Assembly (NCBI GenBank): GCA_038250835.1
Contig: JBBSBY010000101.1
Location: 1 to 11,607 of the forward strand
Source of the DNA: JBBSBY01 sp038250835
GTDB lineage: Bacteria; Desulfobacterota; Desulfomonilia; Desulfomonilales; Desulfomonilaceae
Length of the DNA: 11,607 nt
Direction of reading: 5' to 3'
Positions 6,332-11,607 of the stretch are shown piece after piece; within the stretch, counting starts at the first letter, position 1; each line of letters begins with the position of its first letter. The translations under genes were made by a program, and so were the position numbers. Under the pieces are notes generated by a model. It searched no databases. It was not told the DNA's origin and saw only the letters and a program-made list of their open reading frames with translations.

Positions 6332-6679
6332 CTAAATCCATGGCGGACTGAGCATATAACGTATTTTGAAGGACGCCGCGTTTCCTGATACAATCATTGG
6401 TCCCTTACAATAATCATATTTATACATTTTAATCGTATAAACCCCGTTGTTCCCTATATCATAGCATTTGGTCTGGTTGTCCCAGGTCACCCAAACTTTG
6501 AAATCTTCAAGCAGCTCGTAAGGTTCATGGACTCTGATATCAAACACTTGAACGTATACAGGTCCAATGTGTCCTTCCGGCCAGGTAATAAAATAGCGGG
6601 TTCCCCGTGCATAAGCCAGAATAGGTATTAAGATTATTACCAGTGTTAGGAGCGTCCATCGGGCGCCGGCAGTTTTCAT
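6332..6679 (-). CDS. Small secreted protein of unknown function
   Basis: The 115-residue product has a clear Sec signal peptide: Arg7, hydrophobic 9-21, and the cleavage-site pattern AYA with a cut after Ala24. The mature 91 residues are rich in aromatic and beta-prone residues and contain two cysteines (Cys72, Cys91) that could form a periplasmic disulfide. The pattern suggests a small beta-sandwich domain. No family is recognised. AAGGA lies seven bases before the ATG, supporting this start. A TATTAT -10-like element occurs about 35 bases upstream of the ATG, without a good -35 box. It appears to be a single-gene unit. Confidence 0.7.
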   Translation of the reverse strand: MKTAGARWTLLTLVIILIPILAYARGTRYFITWPEGHIGPVYVQVFDIRVHEPYELLEDFKVWVTWDNQTKCYDIGNNGVYTIKMYKYDYCKGPMIVSGNAASFKIRYMLSPPWI

Positions 6680-6783
6680 TGTCGCATCCTTAATTATTCA
6701 ATTTTCCTGCCGATATAATAGCATAATAAATAGAGACTTAAAACAAATTATTAAACAACATTGTGAATGTATAAGGCGCCTCG

Positions 6784-6963
6784 TCATAATTTCCTTTGTA
6801 GATCAGGATTCAATCTATTGAACAACTCTATCTGTTCTTTTATGGACAGCTTTTTAGAAGCGCAGGGTTTACAGGCCCTGCATCTACTTTCAGCGCAATT
6901 CTGGCACATTTTACAATCCTTGCAGGGATGCTTTCGTAATGCGGAATCTTTCTGAGATTGCAT
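6784..6963 (-). CDS. 59-residue cysteine-rich protein, function unknown
   Basis: The product is a soluble, basic miniprotein without signal peptide. Residues 14-34 hold seven cysteines at positions 14, 17, 20, 23, 28, 31 and 34, that is C-x2-C-x2-C-x2-C-x4-C-x2-C-x2-C, interspersed with Lys/Arg. A polar, probably helical tail follows (about 39-59, KKLSIKEQIELFNRLNPDL). The spacing would suit zinc or iron-sulfur binding or a metallothionein-like role, but I recognise no family. ATG 6963 is chosen because AGGTGG lies four bases upstream. The frame stays open to 7113, but that extension would run across the purC start and has no ribosome-binding site. It is divergent from purC. Existence of the gene is likely but rests on composition, start signal and frame only. 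Confidence 0.62.
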   Translation of the reverse strand: MQSQKDSALRKHPCKDCKMCQNCAESRCRACKPCASKKLSIKEQIELFNRLNPDLQRKL

Positions 6964-7039
6964 CGATCCACCTAGTGTGTTAAGTCTTTCACTTTTAATA
7001 ATAAGAACACTCATAAAATATGCGAATGGAACACAAATC

Positions 7040-7933
7040 ATGAGCAGTTTGGTTGTAAAAGAAACCAATTTGGATTCCCTAAACCTCATCAATCGCGGTA
7101 AGGTTCGCGACATTTATGACTTGGGTTCCGGGTTTCTCATAATTTCAACAGACCGCTTATCTGCATTTGATGTCATTTTGCCCAATCCGATTCCAGATAA
7201 GGGCAAAGTTTTAAATAAACTTAGCCTATTCTGGATGAAAAAAATGGAACAGATCTGTCCAAACCACATTATTACAGCGGATGTGAACGCCTATCCGGAT
7301 GAATGCCGGCAATTCGCTTCTGTTCTCGAAGGGCGCAGCGTATTTGTGAAGAAGGCCGAAGTTTTTCCGGTGGAGTGTGTGGCGCGTGGTTACATTATAG
7401 GAAGTGGATGGAAAGATTACCAAAGAACCAGCGCTGTTTGCGGCATCAGGTTGCCGACCGGCCTTCAACAAGCCCAGAAACTTCCTGAGCCGATTTTTAC
7501 TCCATCTACAAAGGCTGAAATCGGCAGCCACGATGAAAATATCTCGTTTCAGCAGGCGATTAATATCGTCGGCGCCGAAACGGCCAACTGGCTGCGGGAT
7601 ACGACTTTGGAACTCTATCTGTTTGGTTCAAAGTGGGCTGAAGAGCGCGGGATAATAATCGCTGATACTAAGTTTGAATTTGGACTTATTGCCGGCCGAC
7701 GCACCTTAATTGATGAAGTGTTGACTCCTGATTCTTCACGTTTTTGGCCGACGCTTGATTATCGTATCGGCGTATCGCCTCCTTCTCTGGATAAACAGTT
7801 CGTCAGGGATTACCTTGAAGAGCTTGACTGGGACAAAACTCCGCCCGCTCCCGAATTGCCGCAGGAGATTGTACAAAAAACCAGTGACAACTACAGGCGC
7901 ATTTATGAGATCCTTGCGGGCGCCAAGCTTTGA
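7040..7933 (+). CDS. purC: Phosphoribosylaminoimidazole-succinocarboxamide synthase (SAICAR synthetase)
   Basis: The 297-residue cytoplasmic enzyme joins aspartate to CAIR with ATP to give SAICAR in purine synthesis. Recognisable segments are NRGKVRDIYDLG (18-29, nucleotide loop), STDRLSAFDVILP (36-48), VECVARGYIIGSGW (111-124), SKAEIGSHDENI-like STKAEIGSHDENIS (156-169), IIIADTKFEFG (205-215) and DEVLTPDSSRFW (225-236). The length fits the longer bacterial/yeast-like PurC form. Start ATG 7040 matches the family N-terminus; only a weak GGA lies nine bases upstream. The frame extends 21 codons further from a TTG, which is not favoured. pyrG follows after a 125-base gap on the same strand. No other pur gene is nearby. 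Confidence 0.95.
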   Translation: MSSLVVKETNLDSLNLINRGKVRDIYDLGSGFLIISTDRLSAFDVILPNPIPDKGKVLNKLSLFWMKKMEQICPNHIITADVNAYPDECRQFASVLEGRSVFVKKAEVFPVECVARGYIIGSGWKDYQRTSAVCGIRLPTGLQQAQKLPEPIFTPSTKAEIGSHDENISFQQAINIVGAETANWLRDTTLELYLFGSKWAEERGIIIADTKFEFGLIAGRRTLIDEVLTPDSSRFWPTLDYRIGVSPPSLDKQFVRDYLEELDWDKTPPAPELPQEIVQKTSDNYRRIYEILAGAKL

Positions 7934-8058
7934 TGTTGAGTATTGAACGGCCCCATCGTAATAAATTCGTTTTAATAAGCCTACATCAGAGCGACCAGTA
8001 TTGTAAGTCAAGAGTTCGCCTGCTTAGGCCACTCATAATCAGCTCTTTGGAGCCTGTC

Positions 8059-9687
8059 ATGTACAAGAGCACGAAGTTCATATTTGTTACCGGCGGGGTT
8101 TTGTCTTCCCTTGGAAAAGGACTATCAGCGGCGAGCATAGGCGCGCTAATGGAATGTAGAGGGTTGACGGTAACTTTGTTGAAGATGGACCCGTACATCA
8201 ATGTTGATCCCGGCACAATGAACCCTTTCCAACACGGCGAAGTATTCGTAACTGAAGACGGCGCTGAAACGGATTTGGATTTAGGTCATTATGAGCGCTT
8301 CACGAAAGCCACTCTTCGCCAAAAGAACAATTTTACGACGGGTCAAATCTATGATTCCGTAATCCAAAAAGAGAGACGCGGAGAATACTTAGGCGCCACG
8401 GTACAAGTTATTCCGCATATAACGGATGAAATCAAAAATAAGATACGGGCTTTAGGCAATGGTGTGGATGTGGCCATTGTTGAAGTCGGCGGAACTGTCG
8501 GCGATATTGAAAGCTTGCCGTTTTTGGAGGCGATTCGCCAACTTAGAGCCGATCTTGGTCCTCAAAACGTGCTCTATATCCATCTGACGTTGCTGCCCTA
8601 TGTCAAAGCTTCGGGCGAGGTGAAGACAAAACCTACGCAGCACAGTGTAAAAGCGCTACGAGAGGTTGGCATCCAGGCCGATATTCTGATTTGTAGGACA
8701 GAGAAAAAAATCACCAGGGATATAAAAGAAAAAATAGCTCTATTTTGCAATGTTAGACCGGAAGAGGTTATTGCGGCCGAAGATGTTGAATGCATTTATC
8801 AGGTCCCGTTAATGTTCCATGAAGAAGGATTGGACCAAAAGATAGTCGAGCTTCTAAATATTTGGACCAGGGCTCCCAGGTTGGATGGTTGGGAAGACTT
8901 CATCAATCAAGTAGAAACTTCTGAGGAGGTCGTAACCATTGGGGTTGTCGGTAAATATGTGGATTTGCATGAATCATACAAGAGTCTCAACGAAGCTCTT
9001 TTCGCAGGGGCGGTTTGGAATAAGGCCAAGCTAAAGCTTAAGTTTATTGATTCCGAGCGCATCGAGAAACAAGGTATCACCGACGAGTTTGAAGATGTTG
9101 ACGGTATTCTTGTTCCCGGCGGCTTCGGGTCGCGAGGTATAGAAGGCAAAATTCAGGCCGTCAAATTTGCGCGAGAGAAAAAGGTTCCTTATTTCGGCAT
9201 TTGCCTCGGCATGCAAATGGCCGTTGTAGAATTTGCTCGGAATGTCTGCGGTTTAGACGCGGCTAATTCCACGGAATTCAATCCAGCGACGCCACATGCG
9301 GTAATTGATTTGATGGACGAGCAGCGCGCAATTCATGAAAAGGGCGGCACGATGCGGCTTGGCGCTTATGACTGTGTCATAACTCCGGGCAGCCTCTGCC
9401 TGAAAATATATCAGCAGCCGGTAATTAAAGAGCGCCACAGACACAGATACGAATTCAACTCAAAATATCGTGAGACTCTCGATGCCTGCGGCCTCAAGGC
9501 CGGTGGGATGTCTCCTGACGGTAAGTTGGTCGAGCTGATCGAATTAGCCGACCATCCATGGTTTGTTGGATGCCAATTCCATCCGGAATTCAGATCTAAA
9601 CCCATGGAACCACACCCTTTATTTACATCCTACATCGAAGCTTGTCTGGAAAATAAGAATAGGAAATCAGAAGAATATGCGGAATAG
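8059..9687 (+). CDS. pyrG: CTP synthase
   Basis: The 542-residue enzyme (E. coli PyrG 545) aminates UTP to CTP using ATP and glutamine. The N-terminal synthetase domain shows the P-loop region GGVLSSLGKGLSAASIG (12-28), the metal/substrate segment MDPYINVDPGTMNP (43-56) and GGTVGDIE (144-151). The C-terminal class I glutamine amidotransferase domain has the oxyanion segment PGGFGSRG (353-360), nucleophile Cys382 (GICLGMQ), and His508/Glu510 (FHPEF). All catalytic residues are present. Start ATG 8059 has TTGGAG six bases upstream and matches the family N-terminus; the frame is open another 43 codons, which lack family resemblance. It overlaps the next gene by 11 bases, implying co-translation. 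CTP is needed for activating KDO, a sensible link to its neighbours. Confidence 0.97.
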   Translation: MYKSTKFIFVTGGVLSSLGKGLSAASIGALMECRGLTVTLLKMDPYINVDPGTMNPFQHGEVFVTEDGAETDLDLGHYERFTKATLRQKNNFTTGQIYDSVIQKERRGEYLGATVQVIPHITDEIKNKIRALGNGVDVAIVEVGGTVGDIESLPFLEAIRQLRADLGPQNVLYIHLTLLPYVKASGEVKTKPTQHSVKALREVGIQADILICRTEKKITRDIKEKIALFCNVRPEEVIAAEDVECIYQVPLMFHEEGLDQKIVELLNIWTRAPRLDGWEDFINQVETSEEVVTIGVVGKYVDLHESYKSLNEALFAGAVWNKAKLKLKFIDSERIEKQGITDEFEDVDGILVPGGFGSRGIEGKIQAVKFAREKKVPYFGICLGMQMAVVEFARNVCGLDAANSTEFNPATPHAVIDLMDEQRAIHEKGGTMRLGAYDCVITPGSLCLKIYQQPVIKERHRHRYEFNSKYRETLDACGLKAGGMSPDGKLVELIELADHPWFVGCQFHPEFRSKPMEPHPLFTSYIEACLENKNRKSEEYAE

Positions 9688-11086
9688 CCCAAAAAATATT
9701 CGGTTTGTTATAGGTAACAGCGTCATTGAGCCCGGTAGGGCTCTTTTTTTCATTGCCGGACCTTGCGTAATCGAATCGGAAGAAATTACTTTGGAAATTG
9801 CGCGTGAGCTTGCACGAATAAGCAGCGAGGAAGGTGTTCCAATTATTTTTAAAGCTTCGTACGATAAAGCTAATCGGACGTCGATTGATTCCTACCGAGG
9901 TCCCGGGCAGGCTGAGGGATTACGCATATTATCGAAAATAAAGCAAAAAACCGGAATGCCCCTGCTGTCTGATATTCATACTCCGGATCAAGCCGAAGCT
10001 GCGGCACGGGTGCTCGATATTATTCAAATACCGGCTTTCCTCAGCAGACAAACGGATTTACTTGTGAGCGCAGCCAGGACCCAAAAAATTATAAATCTCA
10101 AAAAAGGACAAACTCAATCGCCCGACGAGATGAAGTATGCCGTGAATAAAATAGTCGCATCGGGTAATGACAAGATATGGTTGACTGAGAGGGGCGCATC
10201 TTTCGGCTACAATGATTTAGTTGCCGACATGAGATCAATTGTCCGCATGCAAAAACTCGGCGCGCCGGTTGTATTTGACGCAACACACTCAGCACAATTT
10301 CCGGGCAAAGATTCCGATAAATCCGGTGGCGACAGAAGTCTTGCCCCCGTGTTGGCGCGCGCCGCTGTGGCTGCGGGAGCGGACGGTATATTCATGGAGG
10401 TCCATCCTGATCCCAACCGAGCCCTATGTGATGGGCCTAATTCTCTGAGGTTGGAGGATGCGCGTTCCCTCATAAAAAATCTGAAATCAATTTATTCTCT
10501 TATCCCCAAATCTGTGGCGCCTGAAGACTCTCGGCAAAGCGCAGCGCCTGCTCCCACACCAGGGTCCAAACTGTTTGAGAAGCTCAAGAAAATAAAACTG
10601 ATTATATTTGACGTAGATGGGGTGCTAACTCCCGGAGGAATTATTTTCGGTTCAGGAAATTTGGAGATAAAATACTTTCATGTTCGCGACGGACATGGTA
10701 TAAAGATTGCTAAACGGAGCGGACTTGAAATTGCGTTTGTAACGGGCAGGAGTTCCGATATTGTTGATCGGAGAGCTCAAGAACTTGGAGTCGATATCGT
10801 TTATCAGGGCATGAAGGACAAACGCCCGGCAGTAAACGAAATTATGAGCGCCAACAAACTTTCGCCGGAGCAGATTGCGGTAGTCGGCGATGACGTCGTG
10901 GATATCCCCATGATGAGAATGGTCGGATTGGGAATAACGGTTCAGGAAGCTCCGGATGACGTCATTGCGGAAACTGCTTATGTAACTCGTGCGCACGGAG
11001 GCGAAGGGGTAGCCCGAGAAATCATTGAAATGATTTTAAAGGCGCAAGGTAAATGGTCGAAAGTCATGGAACGCTATTACGTGTAG
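9677..11086 (+). CDS. kdsA-kdsC: Fused KDO-8-phosphate synthase / KDO-8-phosphate phosphatase
   Basis: The single 469-residue frame joins two consecutive enzymes of KDO synthesis. Residues about 8-276 are KdsA, which condenses phosphoenolpyruvate with arabinose-5-phosphate. Cys30 in AGPCVIES, His204 (FDATHS), Glu241 (MEVHPD) and Asp252 (CDGPN) are the four ligands expected of the metal-dependent class; E. coli-type enzymes have Asn in place of the Cys. A Pro/Ala-rich linker spans about 278-303. Residues about 306-469 are KdsC, a cap-less HAD phosphatase: DVDGVLT (312-318, Asp312 nucleophile), VTGR (355-358), Lys382 in MKDKR, and GDDVVD (404-409). No stop codon or frameshift separates the domains, and both motif sets are intact. 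It starts 11 bases inside pyrG (AGAAG just before the ATG). The arabinose-5-phosphate isomerase gene kdsD, often between kdsA and kdsC in related clusters, is absent here. Confidence 0.93.
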   Translation: MRNSPKNIRFVIGNSVIEPGRALFFIAGPCVIESEEITLEIARELARISSEEGVPIIFKASYDKANRTSIDSYRGPGQAEGLRILSKIKQKTGMPLLSDIHTPDQAEAAARVLDIIQIPAFLSRQTDLLVSAARTQKIINLKKGQTQSPDEMKYAVNKIVASGNDKIWLTERGASFGYNDLVADMRSIVRMQKLGAPVVFDATHSAQFPGKDSDKSGGDRSLAPVLARAAVAAGADGIFMEVHPDPNRALCDGPNSLRLEDARSLIKNLKSIYSLIPKSVAPEDSRQSAAPAPTPGSKLFEKLKKIKLIIFDVDGVLTPGGIIFGSGNLEIKYFHVRDGHGIKIAKRSGLEIAFVTGRSSDIVDRRAQELGVDIVYQGMKDKRPAVNEIMSANKLSPEQIAVVGDDVVDIPMMRMVGLGITVQEAPDDVIAETAYVTRAHGGEGVAREIIEMILKAQGKWSKVMERYYV

Positions 11087-11098
11087 AATAACTAGCGA

Positions 11099-11123
11099 GT
11101 TCCTTAAAATGTTGTTTAAGAAC
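11099..11123. repeat. Hairpin between kdsA-kdsC and lptC
   Basis: GTTCCTTAAA (11099-11108) pairs with TTTAAGAAC (11115-11123), with one bulged C and a six-base loop. No T tract follows, so it is unlikely to be an intrinsic terminator. It may stabilise or process the operon message, or be incidental. Confidence 0.45.
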
Positions 11124-11169
11124 GTGCTAATCACGAAGAATAGAAGCTAATATCATTGGTGATTAAGTA

Positions 11170-11607
11170 ATGAATCATAAAGAGATGGAACGATGGTATA
11201 GGCTAAAAAAGATCCAAACCGCGGCCCAAGTGATGGTAGTTTTAGCCGTGGTATTGATCATCATCGGCTACGCCGTGTCTAAATTTACGCGAGAACCGGC
11301 CGAAACCTTCTCCTCCACTACCCCCGGATCAGGCATGCTGATAGAAAATTTTGCCTATTCATCGCCCGGAATTCACAATTGGGAGCTTAAAGCAGCTTCG
11401 GCAATAGTTTCAGATGCTTTCAATAATGTGGATCTTACCGACCCAAAAGTTTTATATAAGGGAGGTAAAGGAGGAGTGATTTCCCTTACGGCTGAAAACG
11501 GGAAATTGGACAAAAACAGCAAGAAAGTCTCAGCCGAAGGCAATGTTAAGGTCGCTTACAGAGAATTTTCCTTTTTCACCGGCCAAATAGATTATTTTGA
11601 CGACAAA
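11170..11607 (+). CDS. lptC: LptC, lipopolysaccharide transport protein (partial, 3' end outside window)
   Basis: The first 146 residues are present; the frame is open to the window edge. LptC is a bitopic inner-membrane protein whose periplasmic domain passes lipopolysaccharide from the LptBFG transporter to LptA. Visible are a short basic N-terminus (about 1-18), one membrane segment (about 20-37), then periplasmic beta-strand sequence with the family-like patterns IENFAYSSPGIHNWELKAASA (58-78) and LTAENGKLDKNSKKVSAEGNVKV (106-128, the turn pattern shared with LptA/OstA). GGTGA lies seven bases before ATG 11170, supporting this start; another ATG five codons on is less well placed. It lies 83 bases after kdsA-kdsC on the same strand. 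lptA and lptB would be the expected next genes, but they are not in view. Confidence 0.87.
   Translation, partial: MNHKEMERWYRLKKIQTAAQVMVVLAVVLIIIGYAVSKFTREPAETFSSTTPGSGMLIENFAYSSPGIHNWELKAASAIVSDAFNNVDLTDPKVLYKGGKGGVISLTAENGKLDKNSKKVSAEGNVKVAYREFSFFTGQIDYFDDK

Noticed and set aside
6964..7113. N-terminal extension of the cysteine-rich miniprotein
   Set aside because: The longer start lies inside purC and lacks a ribosome-binding site. AGGTGG immediately before the ATG at 6963 favours the short form.
7930..8058. 43-codon upstream extension of pyrG from the end of purC
   Set aside because: It has no similarity to the CTP synthase N-terminus, whereas ATG 8059 has a good TTGGAG site and begins the conserved sequence.
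9563..9676. Upstream extension of the kdsA-kdsC frame into pyrG
   Set aside because: These codons are an out-of-frame reading of the conserved pyrG end. The KdsA family N-terminus begins near ATG 9677.
1..11607. CRISPR arrays, insertion sequences, prophage, tRNA/rRNA genes or a defence system
   Set aside because: No regularly spaced repeats, transposase, integrase, tRNA cloverleaf or rRNA segment was seen. The gene content is housekeeping, envelope and small hypothetical genes.

Overview
The window looks like chromosomal DNA of a Gram-negative, anaerobic, sulfate-reducing or syntrophic bacterium, most likely a deltaproteobacterium (Desulfobacterota). This is inferred from three things: a stand-alone, zinc-type ATP sulfurylase like those of dissimilatory sulfate reducers; genes for the lipid A/KDO outer-membrane pathway (KDO-8-P synthase, KDO-8-P phosphatase, LptC) behind pyrG, an order I recall from deltaproteobacteria; and a YqeC-type protein of selenium/molybdenum hydroxylase maturation. 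No species can be named from the sequence alone.

Left part (1-3730), minus strand: sat (ATP sulfurylase) has a clear terminator behind it (177-204) and a good sigma-70-like promoter in front (1590-1619). A gene-poor, hairpin-rich gap follows (about 1620-2054), including an intrinsic-terminator-like structure pointing away from any recognised gene. Next come a LysM/M23 lipoprotein (NlpD-like envelope peptidase or amidase activator) with its own promoter, and a small exported coiled-coil protein. The two envelope genes are separated by two strong hairpins.

Middle part (3730-6970): a plus-strand, TTG-started membrane protein carries two predicted membrane segments and two carboxypeptidase-regulatory-like beta-sandwich repeats. 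It converges on, and overlaps by 4 bases, a minus-strand yqeC homologue. Then follow a short palindromic repeat-like element, a small secreted protein of unknown function, and a 59-residue cysteine-rich protein (seven Cys in CxxC spacing) divergent from purC.

Right part (7040-11607), plus strand: purC, pyrG, a fused kdsA-kdsC gene and the start of lptC (cut by the window edge). purC and pyrG make purine and pyrimidine nucleotides. CTP from PyrG is also the nucleotide that activates KDO, so pyrG, kdsA/kdsC and lptC fit together as a lipopolysaccharide supply and export cluster. The most notable single object is the KdsA-KdsC fusion, which joins a metal-dependent KDO-8-P synthase to the phosphatase that removes phosphate from its product. 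I see no phage, transposase, CRISPR or tRNA/rRNA gene.
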